Of a stretch of DNA of 64,000 nucleotides, positions 47,722-57,497 are shown one piece after another (position 1 is the first letter of the stretch; each line of letters opens with the position of its first letter). The stretch comes from Marinibacterium sp050389775 (lineage in GTDB: Bacteria > Pseudomonadota > Alphaproteobacteria > Rhodobacterales > Rhodobacteraceae): assembly GCF_050389775.1 (NCBI RefSeq), contig NZ_CP177144.1, positions 2,232,001 to 2,296,000 on the forward strand. Reading direction: 5' to 3'. Below the pieces are notes generated by a model, which saw only the letters and a list, made by a program, of their open reading frames with translations, was not told the origin of the DNA and ran no database searches. The position numbers were made by a program, and so were the translations under genes.

Positions 47722-48321
47722 TCAGAACCGGTGCACGTAGGAGACACCAAAGACCCAGGGGTCGATCTCGACACCCGTCAGCGCCGCGCCGTTCAGCTTG
47801 GCATCGGTGTCGATGTCGATCCAGCGCACGTCGAAGCGCAGGGCGCCGGCTTCGGTCACCTGGTAATCGGCGCCGGCATGCAGGGCGAGGCCCCAGCTGT
47901 CGTCGAGCTCCAGATCACCCAGCGACGAGCTGGTGTCCCAGAAGGTCGTGTAATTGATGCCGATGCCGACGAAGGGCTTGAAGGCCGTGTTGGTCGGGAT
48001 GTGATAGTTCAGCGACACAGTGGGCGGCAGCTGCTGGGTCGAGCCGATGGTCGTACCGCCAAGCTTGATGTCGTGTTCGAAGGGCCAGGCGGCCAGGACT
48101 TCGATGCCCAGGTTGTCGCGGATGAAATACTCGACGGTCAGGGTCGGGCGCAGGCTGTCCTCGACATCGAGGCTGGTGCCGCCGACCGAGGCGTTGTCGT
48201 CCTTGGGCAGCACGTAGCCCAGGCCGAGGCCGACGGTCCAGTCGCCCTGCGACTGGGCGGCAACGGGGGCAGCGGCGGCGATGGCGCCGGTCACGGCGAG
48301 GGTGGCGATCAGGGTCTTCAT
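47722..48321 (-). CDS. OmpW family outer-membrane protein
   Basis: This 199-aa protein is a small eight-stranded outer-membrane beta barrel of the OmpW family. It has a signal peptide (MKTLIATLAVTGAIAAAAPVAA), the pattern GLGLGYVLPKDD, and terminates in an aromatic residue (SYVHRF), as BamA-inserted barrels do. OmpW proteins allow small hydrophobic molecules across the outer membrane. Its gene interrupts the liu cluster on the opposite strand, and a role in uptake of branched-chain acids is speculative. Confidence 0.92.
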   Translation of the reverse strand: MKTLIATLAVTGAIAAAAPVAAQSQGDWTVGLGLGYVLPKDDNASVGGTSLDVEDSLRPTLTVEYFIRDNLGIEVLAAWPFEHDIKLGGTTIGSTQQLPPTVSLNYHIPTNTAFKPFVGIGINYTTFWDTSSSLGDLELDDSWGLALHAGADYQVTEAGALRFDVRWIDIDTDAKLNGAALTGVEIDPWVFGVSYVHRF

Positions 48322-48419
48322 GGGTCTGTCCACTTCATGTCTTGTCCGGCCAGTCTGGCATGGGCCGGAGGACGCCGCGCTGATCTGCATCAAGTCGCGG
48401 GCCGGGGAGGTCGGTTTTG

Positions 48420-50720
48420 ATGCCCGCCCGGCGCATACCGGGGCTGCGTTCGGATGGCAGCTGGGACCTGGGCGCGGGGCTGAACATGGCCGCCCAGGCG
48501 CTGGCCGGGCCGCCCGGTGACACGGTGATCATCGACATGACCGGGCCCGCCCGGGTGGACATCAGCCGAGGCGAGCTGACCGGCATGGCCCGGGGGCTTG
48601 CGCTTTACCTGGCCGGCCGGGGCGTGGGCCGGGGCGACCGTGTGGGCGTGCTGCTGAGCCAGTCGCCCTGGTGCGCGGCGGCCCACCTGGGGATCTGGAT
48701 GCTGGGCGCGGTGTCGGTGCCGCTGTTCAAGCTGTTCAAGCGCGAGGCCCTGGCCAGCCGGATCGGCGATGCCGGGCTGACCCTGGTGCTGACCGATGCC
48801 GAGGGCGCGGGGCTGCTGGGCTGGCCGGGCGCGGCGTTGGCCGAGCCGGTATTGGCCGACCGGGCGTGGGCGGAGATGGGCGCGGGTATTGGTGCCACTG
48901 TCGACTTTGGCGCTGGCACCGACGTGGGCGCGAAGACAGGGCCAATCGCGGGGCCGGAGGGAGAACCGGGCACTGGCGTGGAAGTGGCGCCGGGTTCGGG
49001 GGCGGGTTTCGGGGCGCACCGAGGGCCGGGCAGTACGTTGGACCGTGGGCTGGACGGTCCATCGGACGGTGGGTCGGGCGGCACGGTGGGCGCTAGGGAG
49101 GACGGCACGGTGGCGCGCGCGTTGGACGGCGAGGCGAAACGTGGGGCGGACGGCAAGACAGGCCGATCGCTGGACAATACGGAGGGCCAGGGACTGGACG
49201 GCAAAGCAGGCCATTGGCCTGACGGCGAGGCGCAGCGCGCGCCGGGATGGACCCTGCCGGACATGGCCGTGACGGGCCCCGAAGATCCGGCCGTTCTGAT
49301 CTATACCTCGGGCACGACCGGCCGGCCCAAGGGCGCGCTGCATGGCCATCGCCTGCTGACCGGCCACCTGCCGGGCGTATCGCTCAGCCATGATCACCTG
49401 GGCCAGCCCGGCGACGTGCTCTGGACCCCGGCCGACTGGGCCTGGATCGGCGGGCTGTTCGACGTGCTGATGCCCGGCCTTGCGCTTGGCGTGCCGGTGG
49501 TGGCCGCGCGGATGGCCAAGTTCGATGCCTTGGCCACGCGCCGGCTGGTCGAGGCGGCGGGCGTGCGCAACGTGTTCTTCCCGCCGACCGCCCTGCGCCT
49601 GCTCAAGGCCGCTGATGCCACGCTGCCCGGCCTGCGCTCGGTGGCCTCGGGCGGCGAGCCGCTGGGCGCCGAGATGCTGGCCTGGGGGCGCCGGGCCTTT
49701 GGCCTGGAGATCAACGAATTCTACGGCCAGACCGAATGCAACATGATCGTGTCGTCCTGTGGCGCCGATCATCCGGCCCGGCCGGGCTGTGCCGGGCGGG
49801 TGGTGCCGGGTCATGCGGTCGAGGTCATCGACGCGGAGGGCCGGCCGACCGGGGACGAAGGCGACATTGCCGTGCGGCGGGGATCGGCGTCGATGTTCCT
49901 GGGCTATTGGCGCAATCCCGACGAGACCGCGCGCAAGTTCCGCGGCGACTGGATGCTGACCGGCGACCGGGGGTGCCGCGAGGGCGAGCATATCCGCTTT
50001 GTCGGGCGCGACGATGACGTGATCACCTCGGCCGGTTACCGGATCGGCCCGGCCGAGATCGAGGATTGCCTGCTGACCCATCCGGCCGTGGCCACCGTCG
50101 GCGTGGTGGGCAAGCCCGACCCTTTGCGCACCGAGATCGTCAAGGCCTATGTGGTGCTGAAACCGGGTTATGCCGCCCGCCCGTCGAGCGCTGCGCGGGA
50201 TGCGGGGGATGCAACCGACATGCGGGATCTGCGGGCTGCGGCTGATCCGCCGGGCGCTGTGCGGCATGCGGGCGAGGCGGCCGGTCTTCCGGGCGCTGTG
50301 CGGGGTGCGGGCGATGTTGCCGATCCGCCCGGATGTGTGCGAGGGCCGCGCGATATGCCTGATCCGCCGGGCACAGCTCGGGATGTGGGGGATGCGACGG
50401 AGCCGCCAAGCGCCGTGCAGGCTGTGGCAGATGCGGTTCACCCACCGGGCGCGGGGGCTGTCGGGACGGAGGATGGCTCGGACAACGGGCCAGGGACCAG
50501 GTCAGAGAGCGGACTTGAGACCGGGGCCGAGACAGGGCCGATGGATGTGTCCACGATCGGGGTGGACGAGCTGCAGGATTGGGTGAAGGATCGGCTGGCG
50601 GCCTATTCCTACCCGCGTGAAATCGCCTTTGTCGATGCGCTGCCCATGACCGTCACGGGCAAGGTCGTACGCCGCGACCTGCGCGCCCGGGCCGCCGCCG
50701 AAACGGAGAAGGTGACATGA
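48420..50720 (+). CDS. Acyl-CoA synthetase (AMP-forming) with two tandem-repeat inserts
   Basis: This 766-aa ligase activates a carboxylic acid to its CoA thioester; in this cluster a short or branched acid such as isovalerate is the likely substrate. Core motifs are [11 protein letters not shown] at 295-305, [10 protein letters not shown], the adenylate motif TGDRG, and the C-terminal catalytic lysine in TGKVVRRDL. It is about 220 residues longer than usual. The excess is in two low-complexity blocks: residues 154-274 before the P-loop and 585-714 before the C-terminal [14 protein letters not shown]. Both are built of degenerate in-frame tandem repeats. Catalytic residues are intact. The ATG at 48420 follows GGGGAGG. 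Its stop overlaps the next start (ATGA). Confidence 0.9.
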   Translation: MPARRIPGLRSDGSWDLGAGLNMAAQALAGPPGDTVIIDMTGPARVDISRGELTGMARGLALYLAGRGVGRGDRVGVLLSQSPWCAAAHLGIWMLGAVSVPLFKLFKREALASRIGDAGLTLVLTDAEGAGLLGWPGAALAEPVLADRAWAEMGAGIGATVDFGAGTDVGAKTGPIAGPEGEPGTGVEVAPGSGAGFGAHRGPGSTLDRGLDGPSDGGSGGTVGAREDGTVARALDGEAKRGADGKTGRSLDNTEGQGLDGKAGHWPDGEAQRAPGWTLPDMAVTGPEDPAVLIYTSGTTGRPKGALHGHRLLTGHLPGVSLSHDHLGQPGDVLWTPADWAWIGGLFDVLMPGLALGVPVVAARMAKFDALATRRLVEAAGVRNVFFPPTALRLLKAADATLPGLRSVASGGEPLGAEMLAWGRRAFGLEINEFYGQTECNMIVSSCGADHPARPGCAGRVVPGHAVEVIDAEGRPTGDEGDIAVRRGSASMFLGYWRNPDETARKFRGDWMLTGDRGCREGEHIRFVGRDDDVITSAGYRIGPAEIEDCLLTHPAVATVGVVGKPDPLRTEIVKAYVVLKPGYAARPSSAARDAGDATDMRDLRAAADPPGAVRHAGEAAGLPGAVRGAGDVADPPGCVRGPRDMPDPPGTARDVGDATEPPSAVQAVADAVHPPGAGAVGTEDGSDNGPGTRSESGLETGAETGPMDVSTIGVDELQDWVKDRLAAYSYPREIAFVDALPMTVTGKVVRRDLRARAAAETEKVT
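49020..49235 (+). repeat. Degenerate 24-bp in-frame tandem repeat in acyl-CoA synthetase (9 units)
   Basis: Nine consecutive 24-bp units encode an 8-residue period with consensus near R-x-L-D-G-x-A-x (examples [32 protein letters not shown]). Units are strongly diverged. The tract sits between residues 201 and 272; the adjoining residues 154-200 are also low-complexity Gly/Ala/Pro but with less regular spacing. Confidence 0.75.
50244..50477 (+). repeat. Degenerate 39-bp in-frame tandem repeat in acyl-CoA synthetase (6 units)
   Basis: Six units of 39 bp encode a 13-residue period: [65 protein letters not shown] and [13 protein letters not shown]. One earlier, less clear unit ([13 protein letters not shown]) precedes them. 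The tract lies between the main adenylation domain and the mobile C-terminal domain. Confidence 0.8.
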
Positions 50721-52324
50721 AACTGACCTCGCAGGCCCTGCCGTCGTCCGAGGCCTTCCAGGCCAACCGGGCGGCTCATCTCGCCGCGCTGGACCAGGTG
50801 CGCCAGGCCGCCGAGGCTGCGGGCCGGGGCGGTGGCGACCGGGCCCGGGAGCGCCATCTCGGGCGGGGCAAGATGCTGCCGCGCGACCGGGTGGCCGGGC
50901 TGCTCGACCCCGGGGCGCCGTTCCTCGAGATCGGGGCGACGGCGGCCCATGGCATGTATGACGGCGCCGCGCCCTGTGCCGGGGTGATCGCCGGTGTCGG
51001 CCGGGTGATGGGCCGCGATGTCATGGTCGTGTGCAACGATGCCACGGTGAAAGGCGGCACCTATTACCCGATGTCGGTCAAGAAACACCTGCGCGCCCAA
51101 GAGATCGCCGCCGAATGCGGGCTGCCCTGTGTCTACCTCGTGGACAGCGGCGGGGCCAACCTGCCGAACCAGGACGAGGTCTTTCCCGACCGCGATCACT
51201 TTGGCCGGATCTTCTACAACCAGGCCAACATGTCGGCCCGGGGCATTGCCCAGATCGCCGTTGTCATGGGCTCCTGCACGGCCGGTGGGGCCTATGTGCC
51301 GGCGATGTCGGATGTCACGATCATCGTGCGCGACCAGGGCACGATCTTTCTGGCCGGCCCGCCGCTGGTGCGGGCGGCGACGGGCGAGGTGGTCAGCGCC
51401 GAGGACCTGGGCGGGGGCGATGTGCATACCCGTCTGTCGGGCGTGGCCGATTACCTGGCCGAGGATGACGCCCATGCCCTGGCCCTGGCCCGCCAGGCCG
51501 TGGGATCGCTGGGCGGCGATGGGTGCCAGGCACCCATCCTACGGCAGCCGCCCGAACCGCCGGCATTCGATCCCGAGGAAATCCTGGGCGTGGTGCCCGG
51601 CGACCTGCGCACGCCCTACGACATCCGCGAGGTCATCGCCCGGCTGGTCGACGGCTCGCGCTTCGACGAGTTCAAGGCCCGCTTCGGCGAGACGCTGGTG
51701 ACCGGCTTTGCCCATGTCGATGGCTGGCCGGTGGGCATCCTGGCCAACAATGGCGTGCTGTTCTCCGAGGCCGCCCAGAAGGGCGCGCATTTCGTCGAGC
51801 TGTGCTCGCAACGGCGTATCCCCCTGGTTTTCCTGCAGAACATCACCGGGTTCATGGTCGGCCGGCGCTATGAAAACGAGGGTATCGCGCGCCATGGGGC
51901 CAAGCTGGTCACCGCCGTGGCGACAACGGCGGTGCCCAAGATCACCATGCTGGTCGGCGGGTCCTTCGGGGCGGGCAATTACGGCATGGCCGGGCGGGCC
52001 TACCAGCCGCGCTTCCTGTGGACCTGGCCGAATTCGCGGATCTCGGTAATGGGCGGGCCCCAGGCGGCCGGGGTCCTGGCGACGGTGAAACGCGATGCGA
52101 TCGAACGGGCCGGGGGCCAGTGGTCGGCCGAGGAAGAGGCCGCGTTCAAGCGTCCGACGCTTGAGATGTTCGAAGAGCAATCCCACCCGCTTTATGCCTC
52201 GGCCCGGCTGTGGGACGACGGGATCGTCGATCCGCGCCGGTCGCGCGAGGTGCTGTCGCTGAGCCTGCGGGCGGCGCTGAACCGGCCGGTCGAAGAGACG
52301 CGCTTTGGCGTGTTCCGCATGTGA
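50717..52324 (+). CDS. liuB: 3-methylcrotonyl-CoA carboxylase, carboxyltransferase (beta) subunit
   Basis: This 535-aa subunit transfers the carboxyl group from biotin to 3-methylcrotonyl-CoA. Signatures are [42 protein letters not shown] (split here for length), [21 protein letters not shown] and [16 protein letters not shown]. Length is normal for the family. The linker [18 protein letters not shown] is encoded by a copy of the dispersed palindromic repeat. It overlaps the acyl-CoA synthetase stop by four bases (ATGA). Confidence 0.95.
   Translation: MKLTSQALPSSEAFQANRAAHLAALDQVRQAAEAAGRGGGDRARERHLGRGKMLPRDRVAGLLDPGAPFLEIGATAAHGMYDGAAPCAGVIAGVGRVMGRDVMVVCNDATVKGGTYYPMSVKKHLRAQEIAAECGLPCVYLVDSGGANLPNQDEVFPDRDHFGRIFYNQANMSARGIAQIAVVMGSCTAGGAYVPAMSDVTIIVRDQGTIFLAGPPLVRAATGEVVSAEDLGGGDVHTRLSGVADYLAEDDAHALALARQAVGSLGGDGCQAPILRQPPEPPAFDPEEILGVVPGDLRTPYDIREVIARLVDGSRFDEFKARFGETLVTGFAHVDGWPVGILANNGVLFSEAAQKGAHFVELCSQRRIPLVFLQNITGFMVGRRYENEGIARHGAKLVTAVATTAVPKITMLVGGSFGAGNYGMAGRAYQPRFLWTWPNSRISVMGGPQAAGVLATVKRDAIERAGGQWSAEEEAAFKRPTLEMFEEQSHPLYASARLWDDGIVDPRRSREVLSLSLRAALNRPVEETRFGVFRM
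51518..51544. repeat. Dispersed palindromic repeat, copy 3, inside liuB
   Basis: GATGGGTGCC-A-GGCACCCATC followed by CTACGG is a 10-bp palindrome inside the coding sequence of the carboxyltransferase. Its right half is identical to the right half of the copies at 3245 and 32538. It keeps the reading frame and encodes a linker that varies among homologues. Confidence 0.75.
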
Positions 52325-52427
52325 CGGGGCGGGCATGGGCCCCGGTGGCCGCGCGCCGACAGGCCGGAGGGTCGGGCGGAATCGGCGGGGCCGCTGGAAT
52401 GAGCGGACCGGCAGAAAGGACGAGACG

Positions 52428-53393
52428 ATGATCGAAACACGGCTGACCCGGGCCTTCGGGCTGGAACATCCGGTGATCCTGGCGCCGATGGCCGGGGTGG
52501 CCGGCGGGGCGCTGGCCGCGGCGGTCAGCCGGGCCGGGGGCTTGGGCCTGATCGGTGGGGGCTATGGCGATGCCGACTGGATCGCCGGCCAGTTCGCGGC
52601 GGCGGGCAATGCGCCGGTGGGCTGCGGGTTCATCACCTGGAAACTGGCCGGCGCGCCCGAAGTGCTGGACGCGGTGCTGGCCCGGCGGCCGCGGGCGGTG
52701 TTCCTGTCCTTCGGCGAGGTTGAACCCTTTGCCGAGCGGGTGCGCGCGGCGGGGGTGCCGCTGATCTGCCAGGTGCAGACCCGGGCGGCGGCGGCCGTGG
52801 CCGTCGAGGCCGGGGCCGAGGTGATCGTGGCCCAGGGCGGCGAGGCCGGGGGCCATGGGGCCAGCCGGGCGACGATGACATTGGTGCCCGAGGTGGCCGA
52901 CCTGCTGGCTGGCCAATCGCCCGACACGCTGCTGGTGGCCGCCGGGGGCATCGCCGACGGGCGCGGGCTGGCCGCGGCGCTGATGCTGGGCGCAGACGGG
53001 GTGGTGCTGGGCACCCGGCTCTGGGCCTCGGCCGAGGCGCTGGTGCCCGAGGGCCAGGCCCGGGCGGCGCTGGCGGCGACGGGCGACCAGACCCTGCGGA
53101 CCCGGTCGGTCGACGTGGTGCGCGGGCTGGACTGGCCGGCGCCCTGGGACATCCGCGTGCTGGGCAACGATTTTACCGACCGGTGGCACAGTGACCTGGA
53201 CGGGCTGCGCCGGGCCGGTCCGGGCGAGGCCGCGCGCTGGCAACAGGGCTTTGCCGAGGGGGATGCGCGGGTGGGCAACCCGGTGGTGGGCGAGGCCGTC
53301 GGGCTGATCGCCGACCGGCGCCCGGCGGGTGAGATCATCGCGGGGCTGACGGCCGAGGCCGCGGCGCTGCTGGACGGAGGATGGCGGACATGA
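52428..53393 (+). CDS. Nitronate monooxygenase-like FMN protein
   Basis: This 321-aa protein belongs to the NMO/2-nitropropane dioxygenase TIM-barrel family. It has the N-terminal HPVILAPMAGVAGGALAAAVS, an FMN phosphate site AAGGIADGRGLAAALMLGADGV (split when reading), and QGGEAGGHGA. Family members oxidise alkyl nitronates, or act as enoyl-ACP reductases or quinone reductases. It lies inside the liu cluster without an obvious step there. The ATG at 52428 follows AAAGGA. It overlaps the ASCH gene by four bases. Confidence 0.85.
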   Translation: MIETRLTRAFGLEHPVILAPMAGVAGGALAAAVSRAGGLGLIGGGYGDADWIAGQFAAAGNAPVGCGFITWKLAGAPEVLDAVLARRPRAVFLSFGEVEPFAERVRAAGVPLICQVQTRAAAAVAVEAGAEVIVAQGGEAGGHGASRATMTLVPEVADLLAGQSPDTLLVAAGGIADGRGLAAALMLGADGVVLGTRLWASAEALVPEGQARAALAATGDQTLRTRSVDVVRGLDWPAPWDIRVLGNDFTDRWHSDLDGLRRAGPGEAARWQQGFAEGDARVGNPVVGEAVGLIADRRPAGEIIAGLTAEAAALLDGGWRT

Positions 53394-53806
53394 CCGACGA
53401 TCTGGCGGCGCTGACAGCGCGTTACCCGGGGGCGCAGACCTTTCGGTTCGGGGATGGGCCGGGGATGTGCGCCGAGCTGCTGGCCCTGGTCCGAGCGGGC
53501 CGCAAGACGGCAACCTGCGGGGCGGCGGCGGAATATGCGCCGGACGATCCGGCGCTGCCGGTGGTCGGGCGGCGCGACATCGCGCTGAACTGGGACGGCA
53601 CGCCGGCGCTGGTGATCGAGACGCTGCATGTCGAGCGCCGGCGGTTCTGCGACATGGATGCCGATTTCGCCCTGGCCGAGGGCGAGAACGAGGACCTGGC
53701 CGGCTGGCAACGCGACCACCGGGCCTATTTCGAGCGCAACGGCGGGTTCGACCCGGAGATGGAACTGGTCTGCGAACGGTTCCGCATGGTCGAGGATCTG
53801 GGGTAG
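53390..53806 (+). CDS. ASCH-domain protein
   Basis: This 138-aa protein matches the ASCH fold (RFGDGPGMCAELLALVRAGRKTAT, DIALNWDGTPALVIET and a final ELVCERFRMV), an RNA-binding-like domain also found in amidohydrolases of modified nucleosides. The start ATG at 53390 overlaps the preceding stop (ATGA) and has GGAGG at a 9-bp spacing; the ATG at 53381 touches the ribosome site and is less likely. Its presence between the two carboxylase subunits is unexplained. Confidence 0.8.
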   Translation: MTDDLAALTARYPGAQTFRFGDGPGMCAELLALVRAGRKTATCGAAAEYAPDDPALPVVGRRDIALNWDGTPALVIETLHVERRRFCDMDADFALAEGENEDLAGWQRDHRAYFERNGGFDPEMELVCERFRMVEDLG

Positions 53807-53811
53807 GGCGG

Positions 53812-55752
53812 ATGTTTTCGAGGATATTGATAGCCAACCGGGGCGAGATCGCCTGCCGGGTGATCGAAACGGCCCACAGGCTGGGCGTGGATTGCGTGGC
53901 GGTGCATTCCGATGTCGATGCGGGGGCGAAACACGTGGCCATGGCCGATGCGGCGGTGGCCATCGGCGGGCCGGCCCCGGCCGACAGCTATCTGCAGGGC
54001 GCGCGGATCATCGCGGCGGCCCAAGCCACCGGCGCCCAGGCGATCCATCCGGGCTACGGCTTTCTGTCCGAGAACCCCGATTTCGTCGAGGCGGTCGAGG
54101 CCGCGGGGCTGGTCTTTATCGGCCCATCGGCCCGGGCGATCCGGGCGATGGGCCTGAAGGATGCGGCCAAGGCGCTGATGGAAAAGGCCGGGGTGCCGGT
54201 GGTACCGGGCTATCACGGCGCCGACCAGGACCCGGCGCGTTTGGCACAAGAGGCCGGGCGGATCGGCTATCCGGTGCTGATCAAGGCGGTGGCCGGCGGT
54301 GGCGGCAAGGGCATGCGCCGGGTCGAGGGGCCGGGGGATTTTGACGATGCCCTGGCCTCGGCCCGGGCCGAGGCCAGCACGGCCTTTGGCAATGCCGACG
54401 TGCTGATCGAGAAATATGTCGACAAGCCGCGCCATATCGAAGTGCAGGTTTTCGGTGACGGCAACGGGGCGGTGCATCTCTTTGAACGCGATTGCTCGTT
54501 GCAGCGCCGGCACCAGAAGGTCATCGAGGAAGCTCCGGCGCCGGGGATGACTCCTGACATGCGCCGGGCGATGGGCCAGGCGGCGGTGCGGGCGGCCGAA
54601 GCGATCGGCTACAGCGGTGCGGGCACGGTGGAATTCATCGTCGACGCTTCGGAGGGGCTTCGCGAAGATCGCTTCTATTTCATGGAGATGAACACACGTC
54701 TTCAAGTGGAACACCCGGTGACCGAAGCGATCACCGGCATCGATCTGGTCGAATGGCAGTTGCGTGTCGCAAGTGGCGAGCCGCTGCCGGTGAAACAGGA
54801 GCACCTGACATTCACCGGACATGCCTTCGAGGCCCGGCTTTACGCCGAGGACGTGGCCAAGGGCTTCCTGCCCGCGACCGGCGTGCTGTCGCATCTGGCC
54901 TTTCCGCCCGGCGTGCGGGCGGACAGCGGCGTGCGGCCGGGCGATGCGATCAGCCCCTGGTACGATCCGATGATCGCCAAGGTCATCGTGCAGGGGCCGA
55001 CCCGGGCGGCGGCGCTGGTGGCGCTGGAGCGGGCCCTGCGGGGCACGCGGGTGGCCGGAACGGTGACCAACATCGCCTTCCTCGCCCGTCTGGCCGCCCA
55101 GCCCGATTTCGTGGCCGGCGATGTCGACACCGCGCTGATCGACCGCCACCTGGCCACGCTGGCCGCCGATCCGGCGCCGGGCCCGGCCGAGATCGCCCTG
55201 GCCGCACTGGCCGCGCTTGGCCTGGCCGAGGGGGCGGGCGAGATGGGCGGCTTTGCGCTCTGGGTGCCTCAGAGCTGGCAGGTGGCGCTGCGCCATGGCG
55301 AGGCCGATCTGACCGCGGCGGTGCGGGTGATCGGCCCCGAGCGGTTCGACGTCACGGTGGGTGACACGGTGGTGGCCCTTGAGCGGCAGGGCGGCGGCTG
55401 GGTGGTCGACGGCCAGCGGATGGCGGGTGAGGTCGTGATGCACGGACGGCAGATCACCGTGATGGCGCGCGACGCCTTTGTCTTCGACCATCCCGACCCG
55501 CTGGACCGGGGTGGGGCGGCCACGGGCGATGGATCGCTGATCGAGGCGCCGATGCCCGGGCTGGTCAAGGCGGTGCTGGCCCGGCCGGGCCAGGCCGTGG
55601 CCGAGGGCGACCGGCTGGCCGTGCTGGAGGCGATGAAGGTGGAACATGCGCTGCTGGCGGCAAGAGACGGGCTTGTCGCCGAGGTGCTTGTGACGGAAGG
55701 TGAGCAGGTGGAGGGCGGCGCCGCGCTGATCCGGCTGGAGCCGCAGGACTGA
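53812..55752 (+). CDS. liuD: 3-methylcrotonyl-CoA carboxylase, biotin-containing (alpha) subunit
   Basis: This 646-aa subunit carries biotin carboxylase and biotin carrier functions. The N-terminal domain starts ILIANRGEIACRVI, has HPGYGFLSENPDF, the ATP-grasp loop GGGGKGMR and EMNTRLQVEHPVTE. A middle linker domain follows, and then the biotinyl domain with EAMKVEH, biotinylated at K609. It is complete. It uses ATP and bicarbonate to carboxylate biotin for the beta subunit. ATG at 53812, 5 bp after the ASCH stop. Confidence 0.96.
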   Translation: MFSRILIANRGEIACRVIETAHRLGVDCVAVHSDVDAGAKHVAMADAAVAIGGPAPADSYLQGARIIAAAQATGAQAIHPGYGFLSENPDFVEAVEAAGLVFIGPSARAIRAMGLKDAAKALMEKAGVPVVPGYHGADQDPARLAQEAGRIGYPVLIKAVAGGGGKGMRRVEGPGDFDDALASARAEASTAFGNADVLIEKYVDKPRHIEVQVFGDGNGAVHLFERDCSLQRRHQKVIEEAPAPGMTPDMRRAMGQAAVRAAEAIGYSGAGTVEFIVDASEGLREDRFYFMEMNTRLQVEHPVTEAITGIDLVEWQLRVASGEPLPVKQEHLTFTGHAFEARLYAEDVAKGFLPATGVLSHLAFPPGVRADSGVRPGDAISPWYDPMIAKVIVQGPTRAAALVALERALRGTRVAGTVTNIAFLARLAAQPDFVAGDVDTALIDRHLATLAADPAPGPAEIALAALAALGLAEGAGEMGGFALWVPQSWQVALRHGEADLTAAVRVIGPERFDVTVGDTVVALERQGGGWVVDGQRMAGEVVMHGRQITVMARDAFVFDHPDPLDRGGAATGDGSLIEAPMPGLVKAVLARPGQAVAEGDRLAVLEAMKVEHALLAARDGLVAEVLVTEGEQVEGGAALIRLEPQD

Positions 55753-55773
55753 CAACAGCGAGGAGACGGCGCC

Positions 55774-56640
55774 ATGGATGACCGGGTCGAGATTTTCGAG
55801 GTTGGGCCGCGGGATGGCCTGCAGAACGAAGCGCGAGAGATCCCGGTGGCCGAGAAGGTGGCGCTGGTCGATTGCCTTGGCCAGGCCGGGTTCGGGCGGA
55901 TCGAATGTGCGGCCTTCGTCAGCCCGAAATGGGTACCGCAGATGGCCGGCAGCGGCGAGGTGCTGGCCGGCATCACCCGGACGCCCGGCACGCGTTATGC
56001 CGCGCTTGTGCCCAACATGAAGGGCTACGAGGCGGCGCTGGCGGCGGGGGCCGACGAGGTGGCGGTCTTTGCCTCGGCGAGCGAGGGATTCTCGCGGGCC
56101 AACATCAACGCGACGATCGACGAGAGCATCGAGCGGTTCCGGCCGATCCTGGAGGACGCGCGCCACCGCGACGTGCCGGTGCGGGGCTACGTGTCCTGCG
56201 TGACCGATTGCCCCTTTGACGGGCCGGTCTCGCCCGAGGCGGTGGCCCGGGTGGCCGACCGACTGTTCGCCCTGGGCTGCTACGAGATCTCGCTGGGCGA
56301 CACGGTGGGCAAGGGCCGGCCCGACAGCATCGCCCGGATGCTGCTGAAGGTACGCGAGGTGGTGCCCGTCGGCCGGCTGGCCGGCCATTACCACGACACC
56401 GGGGGCCATGCGCTGGAGAACATCGACGCCTCGCTCAGCCTGGGCCTGCGGGTGTTCGACGCCTCGGCCGGGGGGCTGGGAGGCTGTCCCTATGCGCCCG
56501 GCGCGGCGGGCAACGTGGCGACCGAGGCGGTCGTAGCCCACCTGGAGCGGCTGGGTTATGATACCGGGCTGGATGGCGCCGTGCTGGCGCGGGCGGCCGA
56601 AATGGCCCGGGCGATGCGCACGCCGGTCGAGGCCGGCTAG
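55774..56640 (+). CDS. liuE: Hydroxymethylglutaryl-CoA lyase
   Basis: This 288-aa TIM-barrel lyase cleaves HMG-CoA to acetoacetate and acetyl-CoA, the last step of leucine degradation. It has VGPRDGLQNE with the catalytic Arg, FVSPKWVPQMA, HYHDTGGHAL and the signature GGLGGCPYAPGAAGNVATE including the catalytic Cys in GCP. The ATG follows GAGGAG at a suitable distance. Confidence 0.96.
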   Translation: MDDRVEIFEVGPRDGLQNEAREIPVAEKVALVDCLGQAGFGRIECAAFVSPKWVPQMAGSGEVLAGITRTPGTRYAALVPNMKGYEAALAAGADEVAVFASASEGFSRANINATIDESIERFRPILEDARHRDVPVRGYVSCVTDCPFDGPVSPEAVARVADRLFALGCYEISLGDTVGKGRPDSIARMLLKVREVVPVGRLAGHYHDTGGHALENIDASLSLGLRVFDASAGGLGGCPYAPGAAGNVATEAVVAHLERLGYDTGLDGAVLARAAEMARAMRTPVEAG

Positions 56641-56677
56641 GCCGGAGAATCGGCGGGATGGTGTGAGGAGAGGGCAG

Positions 56678-57463
56678 ATGTACCAGACGATCAGTCTTGA
56701 GACCGATGATCGGGGCGTGGCGCGGTTGGCGCTGAACCGGCCGGACAAGCACAACGCGATGGATGCGCTGATGCTCGAAGAGCTGCGCCATGCCGCGCGC
56801 TGGCTGGGGCGCGATGCGGCGGTGCGGGTGGTGGTGCTGACCGGCGAGGGCCGGAGCTTTTGCGCCGGGGGCGATCTGAACTGGATGAAGGACCAGATGG
56901 CCGCCGATGCCGAGACCCGCGCCCAGCAGGCCCGGAGCCTGGCCGAGGCGCTGGCGATTCTCGACCGGCTGCCGCGGCCGCTGATCGGGCGCATCCAGGG
57001 CAATGCCTTTGGCGGCGGGGTCGGGCTGGCCAGCGTCTGCGACGTGGCGATCGGGGTCGACGACCTCAGGATGGGGCTGACCGAGGTGCGGTTGGGCCTG
57101 ATCCCGGCAACGATCGGGCCGTATGTCGTGGCGCGGATGGGCGCGGCGCGGGCCCGGCGGGTGTTCTTTTCGGGCCGGCTGTTCGGGGCGGCCGAAGCGG
57201 TGGAGCTGGGCCTTCTGGCCCGCTGCGTGCCGGCCGAGGCGCTGGATGCGGCTGTCGAGGCCGAGGTGGCCCCCTACCTTGCGGCCGCTCCGGGCGCCGT
57301 GGCCGCGGCCAAGCGGCTGGTGGCCGACCTGGGCCCGGTGATCGACGATGCGGTCATCGACCGGACCATCGCAGCGCTGGTGGCCTGCTGGGAAGGCGAG
57401 GAAGCGCCCGAGGGGATCGGAGCGTTTTTCGAGAAACGCCGCGCAAACTGGGACAATCAGTAA
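56678..57463 (+). CDS. liuC: Enoyl-CoA hydratase, probable methylglutaconyl-CoA hydratase
   Basis: This 261-aa crotonase-family protein should hydrate 3-methylglutaconyl-CoA to HMG-CoA. It has GEGRSFCAGGDLNWMKDQM and the oxyanion-hole segment IQGNAFGGGVGLASVCDVAI. The Glu region reads GLTEVRLGLIPATIGPYVV, where TIGPYVV is typical of this subgroup. The ATG at 56678 follows GAGGAG. It is the last gene of the cluster before the nuo operon; no clear terminator separates them. Confidence 0.92.
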   Translation: MYQTISLETDDRGVARLALNRPDKHNAMDALMLEELRHAARWLGRDAAVRVVVLTGEGRSFCAGGDLNWMKDQMAADAETRAQQARSLAEALAILDRLPRPLIGRIQGNAFGGGVGLASVCDVAIGVDDLRMGLTEVRLGLIPATIGPYVVARMGAARARRVFFSGRLFGAAEAVELGLLARCVPAEALDAAVEAEVAPYLAAAPGAVAAAKRLVADLGPVIDDAVIDRTIAALVACWEGEEAPEGIGAFFEKRRANWDNQ

Positions 57464-57487
57464 AGAAAAGTTAATCGCGGGATGCAA

Positions 57488-57497
57488 TGTGATCACA
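57488..57497. promoter_or_regulatory. Palindrome TGTGATCACA upstream of nuoA
   Basis: A perfect 10-bp palindrome lies 140 bp upstream of nuoA in the 174-bp liuC-nuoA spacer. It resembles fused CRP half-sites without the usual 6-bp spacer, so it is not a standard CRP/FNR site. It may mark an operator for the nuo promoter. Confidence 0.3.

Noticed and set aside
50172..50561. Separate gene or domain inserted in the acyl-CoA synthetase
   Set aside because: The segment is in frame without its own start context and resolves into 13-residue repeats, so it is treated as repeat expansion.
53725..57003. 1092-codon open frame opposite the carboxylase alpha, HMG-CoA lyase and hydratase genes
   Set aside because: It is antisense to three clearly identified enzymes and has no recognisable domain.
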